Shown in pieces: positions 1 to 8,394 of a stretch of 64,000 nt of DNA. The stretch is taken from NCBI RefSeq assembly GCF_049651205.1, contig NZ_JBASBR010000002.1:1-64000 (forward strand). The letters run 5' to 3'. How positions within the stretch are numbered: the first letter of the stretch is position 1; the number at the start of each line of letters is the position of its first letter. A program made the translations under genes and the position numbers. The notes beneath the pieces are model-generated. The model saw only the letters and a program-made list of their open reading frames with translations, made no database searches and was not told the origin of the DNA. This stretch comes from Castellaniella sp049651205. GTDB taxonomy: Bacteria > Pseudomonadota > Gammaproteobacteria > Burkholderiales > Burkholderiaceae_B.

Positions 1-30
1 CCCCAACACCTCCCCGCGAGGATGAGCTGC

Positions 31-98
31 AGCCAAGAAAGCGCCCCAGCCAAGAAAGCGCTTCAGCCAAGAAGCAGGCGCGGCCAAGAACCCTCAAA
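31..98. repeat. Decaying 17-bp tandem repeat, four units
   Basis: The core AGCCAAGAA recurs at 31, 48 and 65 and as GGCCAAGAA at 82, an exact 17-bp period. The first two units share AGCCAAGAAAGCG and later units diverge. Because 17 is not a multiple of three, the repeat shifts frame and is unlikely to encode a repeated peptide. It lies just outside the 3' end of the Nif3 gene. A plus-strand frame ends at TGA 23-25 just before it, and may be the tail of a gene that enters from the left; this cannot be confirmed. Confidence 0.7.
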
Positions 99-873
99 CC
101 GGATTAAACACATCCACAAACGTCACCTCCACCCCAAACCGCGCCGCCACCCCCGCCCCCAGCGCCTGCACCCCATACCGCTCCGTCGCATGATGCCCCG
201 CCGACACATACCCGCACCCGGACTCCCGTGCCAAATGCACCGTCGGCTCTGACACCTCCCCACTTACATAACAATCCACCCCCGCCGCCAGCGCCGCATC
301 CATAAACCCCTGCGCAGCCCCCGTACACCACCCCAAACGCCGCACAGGGCGATCCAGATCGCCCACCACCAGCGGCTTGCGCCCCAAACGCTGCGCCACA
401 TCCATCGACAGCTCGCCCACCGTGCACTCAAACCCTGGCGTACCCAGCCATACCAGACCATCCGGCCCGCAACTTACCCGCGTCCCGTCCGCCCGCACCT
501 CTGGTGTCCAATCCATCACCCGAGCCAACTGTGCGTTATTACCCCACTCCTCGTGCGCATCCAGTGGCAAATGGTAAGCAAACAAATTGATCCCAGCGCC
601 CATCAACGCCGATAATCGTTGATGCTTGATCCCCCGGATGCAGGGATCCTCGTTTTTCCAGAACCACCCGTGATGCACCAGAATCGCATCTGCATTGCGC
701 GCGATCGCTGCCTCGATCAACGCCTGCGACGCGGTTACCCCCGTCACAATGTGCCGGATCTCCTCCCGGCCCTCCACCTGCAGACCATTCGGGCAATAAT
801 CCCGAAAACGCTCTGGTTGCAGCGTAGCCGTCAGCCAGGATTCCAGATCCTTGCGTGAAATCTGTGGTTTCAT
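94..873 (-). CDS. Nif3-like dinuclear metal-centre protein (YbgI family)
   Basis: A 259-residue protein of the Nif3/YbgI (GTP cyclohydrolase I type 2) family, which forms hexameric toroids with a dinuclear metal site; the cellular role is poorly defined. Candidate metal ligands are visible: the HHG motif at residues 67-69, YHLPLD at 100-105 (H101, D105), and AGHHATERYG near the C-terminus (H227, H228, E231). Length and motif order match the family. It is transcribed divergently from the DegS-like protease, with 44 bp between the two starts. The start ATG is followed at once by a conserved-looking N-terminus. Family assignment is secure; function is not. Confidence 0.93.
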   Translation of the reverse strand: MKPQISRKDLESWLTATLQPERFRDYCPNGLQVEGREEIRHIVTGVTASQALIEAAIARNADAILVHHGWFWKNEDPCIRGIKHQRLSALMGAGINLFAYHLPLDAHEEWGNNAQLARVMDWTPEVRADGTRVSCGPDGLVWLGTPGFECTVGELSMDVAQRLGRKPLVVGDLDRPVRRLGWCTGAAQGFMDAALAAGVDCYVSGEVSEPTVHLARESGCGYVSAGHHATERYGVQALGAGVAARFGVEVTFVDVFNPV

Positions 874-917
874 TCAACATAGTCCTTAAAACAAATCATC
901 AACAGAGAGCCCATCCA

Positions 918-2072
918 ATGCAACGATTGTGGCTGATTTTTGCCCAGGCCGTCACCGTCTGCCTGGCTGTCCTGTTTCTTGTTTCCACACTGCGCCCCCA
1001 ATGGCTGCCCGGTGGCGTCCCTGCAAACGCACCCGCCCATACCGCAACTGGCGGGCAGGCCTCCGGCACTGGTCAGGTCAGCAGCTACGCCCCGGCCGTT
1101 GCCCGTGCCGCGCCCTCTGTGGTTAATATTTACACCCGAAAGCACATTGATGTTCCGTTGGTGCCCATGCCTGCCGACCCAGGCCTGCAGCGCTTCTTGC
1201 GCAGCGTCCCCGGATTCACCCGGCGCCAGGACTCCACCAGTCTTGGCTCTGGCGTCATCGTCAGTGCCGACGGCTACATCCTTACCAACTACCACGTCAT
1301 CGAGGCGGCGGACAGTATTGAAGTCAGCCTGAAAGATGGCCGTCACGCCAATGCGCAGATTGTCGGCGCCGATCCCGAAAGCGACCTCGCCGTCCTTAAA
1401 GTCAATCTCGACAAACTGCCCATCATCGTCTTCGACCCCAACCAGTCCGTGCAGGTGGGTGATGTCGTGCTGGCAATCGGCAACCCCTTTGGCGTGGGGC
1501 AAACCACCACCCAGGGGATCGTCTCTGCCCTGGGGCGCAACCGCCTGGGTATCAACACCTACGAAGATTTTATCCAGACGGATGCCGCCATCAACCCCGG
1601 TAACTCCGGAGGTGCTCTCATCGACACACAGGGCCGGCTGGTGGGCATCAATACCGCCATCTATTCAGAAACCGGCGGCTCGCTGGGCATCGGATTTGCC
1701 ATCCCCTCCGGGCCCGCTCACGCCATCCTTGACCAGATCATCCAGACCGGCCATGTCCAGCGCGGCTGGCTGGGGCTCGAGCCCCAGGACATCACGCCGG
1801 ATCTTGCCCGGGCCTTTCACCTGGACGACCTTCAGGGCGTGATTGTGGCGCGTGTCTTTGCCCATGGCCCGGCCGCACAGGCAGGGTTGCAGGTGGGGGA
1901 TATCATCCGGACACTGAACGGTCAGCCCGTGCGCGACGCCATTGATCTGCTCAACCGGCTGGCTGGCATCAAGATTGGCAGCACCGCACAGCTGCAGATT
2001 GTGCGGGCGGGTAAATCATCCACTATCGATGTTGCTGTGGGTATCCGTCCGCAGGTGCGCCGCAGCCGATAG
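918..2072 (+). CDS. Membrane-anchored HtrA/DegS-like serine protease
   Basis: A 384-residue S1C-family protease. One N-terminal hydrophobic segment (about residues 4-24) anchors it in the inner membrane with the protease domain in the periplasm. The catalytic triad is visible: H126 in LTNYHVI, D156 in SDLAVLK and S230 in PGNSGGAL. A single PDZ domain follows (about 285-375). One PDZ and a membrane anchor point to the DegS/AlgW type, which senses envelope stress, rather than two-PDZ DegP. I chose ATG 918 because it gives the membrane anchor and has GAGAG upstream; an earlier in-frame start at 855 would overlap the divergent Nif3 gene. No rseA-like partner is in the window, so a sigma-E role is only possible. 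Confidence 0.92.
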   Translation: MQRLWLIFAQAVTVCLAVLFLVSTLRPQWLPGGVPANAPAHTATGGQASGTGQVSSYAPAVARAAPSVVNIYTRKHIDVPLVPMPADPGLQRFLRSVPGFTRRQDSTSLGSGVIVSADGYILTNYHVIEAADSIEVSLKDGRHANAQIVGADPESDLAVLKVNLDKLPIIVFDPNQSVQVGDVVLAIGNPFGVGQTTTQGIVSALGRNRLGINTYEDFIQTDAAINPGNSGGALIDTQGRLVGINTAIYSETGGSLGIGFAIPSGPAHAILDQIIQTGHVQRGWLGLEPQDITPDLARAFHLDDLQGVIVARVFAHGPAAQAGLQVGDIIRTLNGQPVRDAIDLLNRLAGIKIGSTAQLQIVRAGKSSTIDVAVGIRPQVRRSR

Positions 2073-2167
2073 AGGCACCCGCAACTTGCCGGCACTGGGC
2101 TTGCCTGGCTGAGAGTGGGGTACCTGCAGGCACTGCTGCCGGCAGGTGATGGTGCTGTGGGTGTGGC

Positions 2168-3181
2168 TTACGCGCCACGCAGGATGCGCGCCGCAGCAAT
2201 CGCGAAGTATGTCAGGATGCCGTCGCCGCCGGCCCGCTTGAATGCCAGCAGGGATTCCATCATCACCTTGTCGTGATCCAGCCAGCCATTGGCCGATGCC
2301 GCCTTGATCATCGCGTACTCGCCACTGACCTGATAAGCATAGGTGGGCATGACAAAGGCGTCTTTGACTTCGCGCAAGACATCCAGGTAGGGCAGGCCGG
2401 GTTTCACCATCACCATATCGGCACCCTCGCGGATGTCGGCAGCCACTTCGCGCAGGGCTTCCAGGCGATTGGCCGGATCCATCTGATAAGTAGCCTTGTT
2501 GGATGTACCCAGTTGTGCCGCCGAGCCGACGGCTTCACGGAAAGGCCCATAAAAGGCGCTGGCGTACTTGGCTGAATACGCCATGATGCGCGTATGGATG
2601 AGTTGCTGCGCATCCAGTGCCTGGCGCACCGCGCCGATACGCCCATCCATCATGTCGCTGGGGGCGACGATGTCCACACCGGCTTGTGCATGGGTAAGCG
2701 CCTGGCGCACCAGCATCTCTACCGTGGGCTCGTTAAGCACCTGGCCGTTGTCATCGATCAGGCCGTCTTGCCCGTGGCTGGTGTAGGGATCCAGCGCTAC
2801 GTCGGTGAGTACGCCGAGTTCGGGGAAATGCTGTTTAAGTAGTGCCACCGTGCGAGGGATCAGGCCATCCGGGTTGGCCGCCTCGGCGCCGTCCGGGGTT
2901 TTCTGGGCAGGATCAATGTGCGGAAACAGCGCCAGCACCGGGATGCCCAGCGAGACGCAGGTTTCGGCCGTCTCCAGCAAGGTATCGGGCGAATGGCGCA
3001 CCACGTCGGGCATCGAGGATACGGGCTCGCGCACCCGCTTGCCCTCTTGCACAAACACCGGGTAGATCAGGTCGTCTGCCGATAGGCGGTTCTCGCGCAC
3101 CAGACGGCGAGAGAAGTCGTCGCGCCGGTTGCGGCGCAGACGGGCAGTGGGAAAATCAACGGGAGGCAGAAATTGGGTCAT
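2168..3181 (-). CDS. hemB: Delta-aminolevulinic acid dehydratase (porphobilinogen synthase)
   Basis: A 337-residue HemB that condenses two 5-aminolevulinates to porphobilinogen in cytosolic tetrapyrrole synthesis. The two Schiff-base lysines are K205 (YSAKYAS) and K260 (VMVKPGLPYL). In the metal-site loop, residues 131-140 read DPYTSHGQDG. The zinc-binding cysteines of the Zn type are absent, so this is the Mg/monovalent-cation type known from Pseudomonas. The start ATG at 3181 has AGGAG eight bases upstream; the longer in-frame extension lacks a comparable site. Next upstream in the same orientation is engB, 83 bp away. Confidence 0.97.
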   Translation of the reverse strand: MTQFLPPVDFPTARLRRNRRDDFSRRLVRENRLSADDLIYPVFVQEGKRVREPVSSMPDVVRHSPDTLLETAETCVSLGIPVLALFPHIDPAQKTPDGAEAANPDGLIPRTVALLKQHFPELGVLTDVALDPYTSHGQDGLIDDNGQVLNEPTVEMLVRQALTHAQAGVDIVAPSDMMDGRIGAVRQALDAQQLIHTRIMAYSAKYASAFYGPFREAVGSAAQLGTSNKATYQMDPANRLEALREVAADIREGADMVMVKPGLPYLDVLREVKDAFVMPTYAYQVSGEYAMIKAASANGWLDHDKVMMESLLAFKRAGGDGILTYFAIAAARILRGA

Positions 3182-3264
3182 GGAGAACTCCTGGCAGCCT
3201 GCCCATGATGGCAGGCCAAGCAAAAACGATGGGCCAAACAGCGTGGCCGGGCGCAGGCGGGTAT

Positions 3265-3888
3265 CTAAGGCACCTGCTGCGGCGAAATCCAGTTTTCGAT
3301 ATGCAACGCGGCTTCTTCGAGGCCGATGCGGTGCGTGGCCGAAAACGGCAGTGCGGTCAGCGTGCCGATCTCGGCAAGTTCTTTGCGTACCTGTTGGGTG
3401 GCGCGCACCCGCTGTCCATAAGGCAGTTTATCCGCCTTGGTCAGTAGCGCCAGCGTAGGCAGGCCGCGCAAGCCGATCCAGTGGGCCAGCCGGCGATCGA
3501 GATCAGTAACGCCACGACGGATATCGATGAGCAGCACCACACCGGCCAGGCTGCTGCGTTGGTGCAGATAGCCGCCCAGCACTTCGGCCCATTCGTCGCG
3601 TGCCGCGCGATCGACTGCCGCGTAGCCATAGCCCGGCAGATCCACCAGAAACCCCAGCCAGGCTTCGGGGGTGAGGGGGTCGGGAATGCCAAACAGGTTG
3701 ATCAGTCGTGTGCGCCCGGGGGTTTTGCTGGAAAACGCCAGGCGGCGCTGATTGGTGAGCACATTGATGGCCGACGATTTGCCAGAATTGGACCGGCCTG
3801 CAAAGCAGACCTCGGCGGTGGTGGGGGCGGGCAGCTGATCCAGGCGGGCGGCTGACACCGTAAAGCGGGCGCGATGAAGTAGGGACAC
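3265..3888 (-). CDS. engB: Ribosome-biogenesis GTPase EngB/YsxC
   Basis: A 207-residue TRAFAC-class GTPase needed for large-subunit assembly. G1 is GRSNSGKSS (31-39), G3 is DLPGYG (83-88) and G4 is TKAD (150-153). The TPGRT switch region is at 57-61. Length matches the family (about 200-220 residues). It is divergent from the cytochrome c4 gene, with about 156 bp between start codons, so promoters for both should lie there. It sits upstream of hemB in the same direction, and the engB-hemB-cytochrome c4-resBC neighbourhood is typical of betaproteobacteria. Confidence 0.96.
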   Translation of the reverse strand: MSLLHRARFTVSAARLDQLPAPTTAEVCFAGRSNSGKSSAINVLTNQRRLAFSSKTPGRTRLINLFGIPDPLTPEAWLGFLVDLPGYGYAAVDRAARDEWAEVLGGYLHQRSSLAGVVLLIDIRRGVTDLDRRLAHWIGLRGLPTLALLTKADKLPYGQRVRATQQVRKELAEIGTLTALPFSATHRIGLEEAALHIENWISPQQVP

Positions 3889-3933
3889 AATGGTGCGGCG
3901 CGAGCCGAAAGGATGCTGTCAATAACGCTATTG

Positions 3934-3939
3934 TATAAT
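3934..3939 (+). promoter_or_regulatory. Candidate -10 element for cytochrome c4
   Basis: A perfect TATAAT lies in the engB/cytochrome c4 divergent region, about 105 bp before the cytochrome start. No good TTGACA-like hexamer is present 16-18 bp upstream, so the assignment rests on the -10 match alone. Confidence 0.35.
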
Positions 3940-4044
3940 CCTCGCTTGTATCGAATACGGTGGCTGCCCCGCGCCCAGTGTGTGCGCGGCTTGGCGGCCT
4001 AAAAGCCGGCGCCTTTGGCGCCCCGACCCAACCTCGAGGATCTC

Positions 4045-4734
4045 ATGAAGCGTGCGCTATCCAGTATGTTTATGGTCGGCAGCCTGGTGCTTGCCGGCGC
4101 CCTGCCCGGCCTTACTCACGCTCAGGATGTCACTACGCCCGACGCCAAAGCCGGCGAGCAATTGTTCGTCAAGGGCGATGCCACGCGCGGTGTACTAGCC
4201 TGTATTACCTGTCATGGCGACGGTGGCAACAGCACCATTCCGGCCAACCCCAATCTGGCCGCCATGCCCCACGAATACCTGGCCAAGCAGCTGCACGATT
4301 TTGTCCCGCAAGGCGACAAACCCGCTGTGCGCACAGGCGCCGACGGTGCACCGTCCATCATGTCCACCATCGCGCCCGCGCTCAGCGCCCAGGACATCCA
4401 GAACGTCGCCCTGTATCTGTCGCAGCAGCCGCTTAATCCGGATACCGCCGCCACCGCCACCCACGAAGCCACCACCGAGCGCGGCCAGCACATCTGGCGT
4501 GCCGGTATCGCCGATCGTCAGGTGCCTGCGTGTGCTGCATGCCATGGCGCCACCGGTGCCGGCCTGCCCGGCGAGTTCCCCCGGCTGTCCGGTCAGCACT
4601 CCGAATACCTGCTGGCACAGCTCAAGCTGTTCCGCTCGGGTGATCGTAAAAACACCATCATGTACGACATCACCAGCCGCATGACCGACCCCGACCTCGC
4701 TGCCGTGGCCGATTATGCCGCGGGCTTGCGCTAA
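4045..4734 (+). CDS. Cytochrome c4, diheme, periplasmic
   Basis: A 229-residue precursor with a Sec signal peptide (about residues 1-26, ending THA). Two class I cytochrome c domains each carry one heme-binding site: CITCH at 53-57 and CAACH at 163-167. Methionines suited as sixth ligands occur at M74 and in the NTIMYDITSRM stretch near the C-terminus. Cytochrome c4 shuttles electrons from the bc1 complex to terminal oxidases, often cbb3. The start at 4045 has GAGGAT before it and opens directly into the signal peptide; the earlier in-frame ATG at 4015 would add 10 charged or polar residues. It is followed by a terminator and then resBC, which matures such cytochromes. Confidence 0.95.
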   Translation: MKRALSSMFMVGSLVLAGALPGLTHAQDVTTPDAKAGEQLFVKGDATRGVLACITCHGDGGNSTIPANPNLAAMPHEYLAKQLHDFVPQGDKPAVRTGADGAPSIMSTIAPALSAQDIQNVALYLSQQPLNPDTAATATHEATTERGQHIWRAGIADRQVPACAACHGATGAGLPGEFPRLSGQHSEYLLAQLKLFRSGDRKNTIMYDITSRMTDPDLAAVADYAAGLR

Positions 4735-4813
4735 TTCCTCGTTGTTTCCGGGGTCTTCCGGGGCGCGCCCGGCAAAAACGGTGTAAGGTTCAACTTTAAA
4801 ATAATACCAATAG

Positions 4814-4843
4814 GGGGGACGCTCAGGCGCACCCCCTTTTTTT
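4814..4843 (+). terminator. Rho-independent terminator after cytochrome c4
   Basis: Five G (4814-4818) pair with five C (4832-4836). After a two-base mismatch, CGC/GCG closes on a TCAG loop, and seven T follow (4837-4843). It separates the cytochrome gene from resB, although partial read-through is plausible because resB begins only 16 bp later. Confidence 0.6.
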
Positions 4844-4859
4844 CATTTTTTGGGCAGTC

Positions 4860-6905
4860 GTGACATCTTCCAGCAAACCTCGTGTCCGTGGTGCCGACAT
4901 CATCGAGCTCTTCGGCTCGATGCGCTTCGCCATCAGTCTCCTGGTGTTCATCTGTGTCGCCAGCCTGATTGGTACCGTGCTGCCGCAAAATCAAGGTGCC
5001 AACGCCTATATCGATCAGTTCGGCCCGTTCTGGTTTTCCGTCTTCGACAAATTCTCCATCTGGCACATCTACAACAGTGCCTGGTTTTTGATGATCATGG
5101 GCTTTCTGGTGGTGTCCACCACCTTGTGCGTGATGCGCAATGCGCCCAAGATGATCCGCGACATGCGTACGTTTCGCGAGTACGTGCGCGGCTCCAGCCT
5201 CAAGGCGTTTCATCATAAGGTTGAGGTCGACAGTGCCCTCACCCCCGACCAGGCCGTAGATCAGGTGGGCCGGCTGCTGCGTAGCCGGGGTTTCCGCTTT
5301 CGGGTGCGCGAAGATGGCGAAAGCCGCATGGTGGCAGCCAAAAAAGGTGCGGCTAATCGTCTGGGCTACATTTTTGCGCACGTGGCCATTGTGGTGATCT
5401 GCCTGGGTGGCCTGCTCGATAGCGAGTTGCCGGTGCGGATGCAAACCTGGTTGTTCGACAAGCAGCCGGTCACCGGCAATATGCTCATCTCGGATGTGCC
5501 CGAATCCGGGCGTCTGTCGGCGCGCAACCCCAGTTTCCGCGCCAATATGTTTATACCCGACGGCAAGCAAAGCAGCGTGGGTATTGTGTCTGCGGGGCAG
5601 GGGGTGCTGTTGCAGCCATTGCCTTTCTCAGTGCGTCTAAAAAAGTTTTATGTCGAGTACTACCAAACCGGCATGCCCAGCGATTTTCGCAGCGACGTGG
5701 TCGTCACTGATCACGAAACCGGCAAGTCTTTCGAGCAGACCATCAAGGTCAACGAGCCCCTGCGTTACAAGGGCATCACCGTGTATCAGTCCAGCTTCGA
5801 TGACGGCGGCAGCAGCCTCAGTCTGAAAGCCTGGCCGCTGTCGGGGGATGGCGCCCAGCCACTGGATCTTAAAGGCACGGTGGGCTCTGATGGCAAGCTG
5901 CCACCGGCATTGGGCGGGCAGACGGTCGATTTCACGGGCTTGAGGGTCATCAATGTCGAAAACCTCGGGTCTGATCCGGATCCACAGCCCACAGACATCA
6001 TCCGTGATGTGGCTGCGGTTACCGGCAGTGCAGCGCGCCCGCACGACGAGAGCAAAAAAAATGTGGGTCCAAGCGTGCAGTACCGCCTGGTGGGGGCTGA
6101 TGGGCAATCGCATGAGTTCACTCAGTACATGCTGCCCATCCAGATCGATGATTTTCCCCTGTTTTTGCTGGGCACGCGCAAAACCCCGGCCGATGCCTAT
6201 CGCTATTTGCGCATCCCGGCAGATGATCAAGGCACCATGCAAGAATTCATGCAGCTGCGTGCGGCCCTGGCCAACCCCGCCATGCGAGAGGTCGCTGCAC
6301 ATCGCTTTGCCCAGCTGAACGCTCCCGAGGGCGAACAGCGCACCTTGATGTTCCAGGCGGCCCAGGGCGCCCTGCGCACGTTCTCTCAGCGCGGCTTCAA
6401 TGGCATCATCGATTCGGCACCACCCGATCAGCGCGAGAAAATCCTCGATTTTGCGGTTCCCATGATTCAGCTCAGCTTGCAAGAGCTGCGTGGCCTGGTG
6501 CGTGTGCAACAGGGGTTACCCGCACTTGACCCCAGCGGCCCGCAGGCCGAACATGAAGCCCAGTGGTTGCGCCTGGCCGTCCTGGCGCTCGCTTCGCTGC
6601 CCGATTATCCGGCTCCCGTGGCCTTGCAGCTCACCAACTTCAATCAAGTCCAGGCCAGTGTCTTCCAGGTGGCGCGCAGCCCCGGCAAGATTACGGTCTA
6701 TATTGGTTGTGTATTGCTCATCCTCGGAGTGTTTTCGATGTTTTACATTCGCGAGCGACGGGTCTGGGTATGGGTGCGTCCTGTACAAGGTGGCAGCCAA
6801 TGGCTGGCCGCCATGACAACCCAACGGCGCAATCTGGATTTCAACCACGAATTTGAAAGGCTGCGGGACGCCCTGCGCAACCTCGGAGACACTCATGAGC
6901 ACTGA
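4860..6905 (+). CDS. resB: Cytochrome c biogenesis protein ResB (System II)
   Basis: A 681-residue Ccs1/ResB protein, which with ResC exports heme and attaches it to periplasmic CXXCH apocytochromes. Transmembrane segments are visible near residues 20-40, 75-95, 165-185 and about 620-640, with a large periplasmic domain of roughly 430 residues between the last two. The start is GTG 4860: it opens the conserved N-terminus leading into the first membrane segment, and no in-frame ATG lies upstream. The stop overlaps the resC start by 11 bases, so the two are translationally coupled. Confidence 0.93.
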   Translation: MTSSSKPRVRGADIIELFGSMRFAISLLVFICVASLIGTVLPQNQGANAYIDQFGPFWFSVFDKFSIWHIYNSAWFLMIMGFLVVSTTLCVMRNAPKMIRDMRTFREYVRGSSLKAFHHKVEVDSALTPDQAVDQVGRLLRSRGFRFRVREDGESRMVAAKKGAANRLGYIFAHVAIVVICLGGLLDSELPVRMQTWLFDKQPVTGNMLISDVPESGRLSARNPSFRANMFIPDGKQSSVGIVSAGQGVLLQPLPFSVRLKKFYVEYYQTGMPSDFRSDVVVTDHETGKSFEQTIKVNEPLRYKGITVYQSSFDDGGSSLSLKAWPLSGDGAQPLDLKGTVGSDGKLPPALGGQTVDFTGLRVINVENLGSDPDPQPTDIIRDVAAVTGSAARPHDESKKNVGPSVQYRLVGADGQSHEFTQYMLPIQIDDFPLFLLGTRKTPADAYRYLRIPADDQGTMQEFMQLRAALANPAMREVAAHRFAQLNAPEGEQRTLMFQAAQGALRTFSQRGFNGIIDSAPPDQREKILDFAVPMIQLSLQELRGLVRVQQGLPALDPSGPQAEHEAQWLRLAVLALASLPDYPAPVALQLTNFNQVQASVFQVARSPGKITVYIGCVLLILGVFSMFYIRERRVWVWVRPVQGGSQWLAAMTTQRRNLDFNHEFERLRDALRNLGDTHEH

Positions 6906-8256
6906 TACTGTAGCCCGGCAACCGATGGCCCTGTGGTCACCAGACATGAACACCAGCGGCGACCACCGTGGCCGGCGCGGTCGTCCCAACTGGACAGACC
7001 TTGGCTTTTTCCTGTTACTGGCAGTGGGGGCGGCACACGTCCTTACCTCCTATGGCCAGTTCATGGATTACTACGAAAAACTCATCCTCATTGGTGCCGT
7101 GGCGGTGTTCAGCTGGCTGGGCTGGCTGTGGCGCCCCCTGCGGGTGCTGATGATTGCGGCCGGCGCCTGTGCGCTACTGGCCATCTGGCTCTATAGCCCC
7201 ACGGGCTCTTTGTTGCAGGGTGATCTTGCCCGCGCCGACACCAGCTTCCTGCTTAAGTACTTGCTGTCTTCGCAGTCGGCCATTTTGTGGATGTGCGCCT
7301 TGTTTGTGCTGGCTACGGTGTGCTACTGGATCGGATTTGCCAGCACGACAGCCGCCTGGCTGGGCACCGTTCTCACCTGGAGCGCTGTGTTTTTCGGGCT
7401 TACCGGCCTGCTGGTGCGCTGGCGCGAAGGCCACCTGATGGGCGACGGCATTGGCCATATCCCGGTTAGCAACCTCTATGAAGTCTTCGTGCTGATGTCG
7501 CTGATCACGGCACTGTTTTATCTCTACTACGAGCGCCGCTACGCCACTCGTGCCCTGGGCGGCTTTGTGCTGCTGGTCATCAGCTCTCTGGTGGTGTTTT
7601 TGCTGTGGTATTCGTTTACCCGCGATGCCTATCAGATCCAGCCGCTGGTGCCTGCGCTTAAAAGCTGGTGGATGAAGCTGCACGTGCCGGCCAACTTTAT
7701 CGGTTATGGCACCTTCAGCCTGGCGGCTATGGTGGGTTTTGCCTACCTGGTCAAATCCCATGGCGAGACCCGCAACTGGAAGCCATTGATTCCTGTATTT
7801 GCGCTGGGTGCGGTGCTGTGCGCCGAGCCATTCGTCTTCGGTTCGCGCGAGCTCTCGGCCACCTGGATGCTGTATTTTGGCGTGGGTGCCCTGATCGTTG
7901 GCACCATCCTGGCCTTCCGTGCCCCCATTGCACAGCGCCTGCCCTCGCTCGAGCTCCTCGACGACATCATGTATCGCGCCATTGCCGTGGGCTTTGCCTT
8001 CTTTACCGTGGCCACCATTTTGGGTGCGTTGTGGGCGGCGGATGCCTGGGGCACCTACTGGCAGTGGGATCCCAAAGAAACCTGGGCGCTCATCGTCTGG
8101 CTTAACTATGCGGCCTGGTTGCACATGCGTCTCATGAAAGGCCTGCGCGGCTCCATGGCCGCCTACTGGGCGCTTAGCGGCCTGCTGGTTACCAGCTTTG
8201 CCTTCCTGGGGGTCAATATGTTCCTCTCAGGGCTGCACTCCTACGGAGAACTCTAA
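6895..8256 (+). CDS. resC: Cytochrome c biogenesis protein ResC/CcsA (System II)
   Basis: A 453-residue polytopic membrane protein of the CcmC/CcsA heme-handling family. The tryptophan-rich WWD signature is visible as WGTYWQWDPKETWAL in the last quarter, flanked by hydrophobic helices. Histidines that could ligate heme occur in KLHVPANF before it and in WLHMRL after it. The start at 6895 overlaps the end of resB; an upstream in-frame ATG at 6853 would bury 42 more bases in resB. With ResB it forms the heme export and ligation complex that would mature the cytochrome c4 next door. Confidence 0.94.
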   Translation: MSTDTVARQPMALWSPDMNTSGDHRGRRGRPNWTDLGFFLLLAVGAAHVLTSYGQFMDYYEKLILIGAVAVFSWLGWLWRPLRVLMIAAGACALLAIWLYSPTGSLLQGDLARADTSFLLKYLLSSQSAILWMCALFVLATVCYWIGFASTTAAWLGTVLTWSAVFFGLTGLLVRWREGHLMGDGIGHIPVSNLYEVFVLMSLITALFYLYYERRYATRALGGFVLLVISSLVVFLLWYSFTRDAYQIQPLVPALKSWWMKLHVPANFIGYGTFSLAAMVGFAYLVKSHGETRNWKPLIPVFALGAVLCAEPFVFGSRELSATWMLYFGVGALIVGTILAFRAPIAQRLPSLELLDDIMYRAIAVGFAFFTVATILGALWAADAWGTYWQWDPKETWALIVWLNYAAWLHMRLMKGLRGSMAAYWALSGLLVTSFAFLGVNMFLSGLHSYGEL

Positions 8257-8271
8257 GCTCCAGATCGCAGC

Positions 8272-8309
8272 ACAAAGCAAAGGCACCCTTCGGGGTGCCT
8301 TTGCTTTGT
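8272..8309. terminator. Strong bidirectional terminator after resC
   Basis: A perfect 17-bp stem (8272-8288 with 8293-8309) closes on a TTCG tetraloop. The arms are AT-rich at their ends, giving T-rich tracts in both directions. It ends the resBC transcript and can also stop the convergent GGDEF/EAL transcript. Confidence 0.93.
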
Positions 8310-8394
8310 CTGGGTCTCTGTAGGGATGCCAGGTGGGGCGGGATACGGGAGGGCAGCCAAACGTCTAAGTCCTGGTGAAAGCCCGAAGGCGACA

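Noticed and set aside
870..1502. 210-codon minus-strand open frame
   Set aside because: Antisense to the HtrA-like protease with no recognisable domain.
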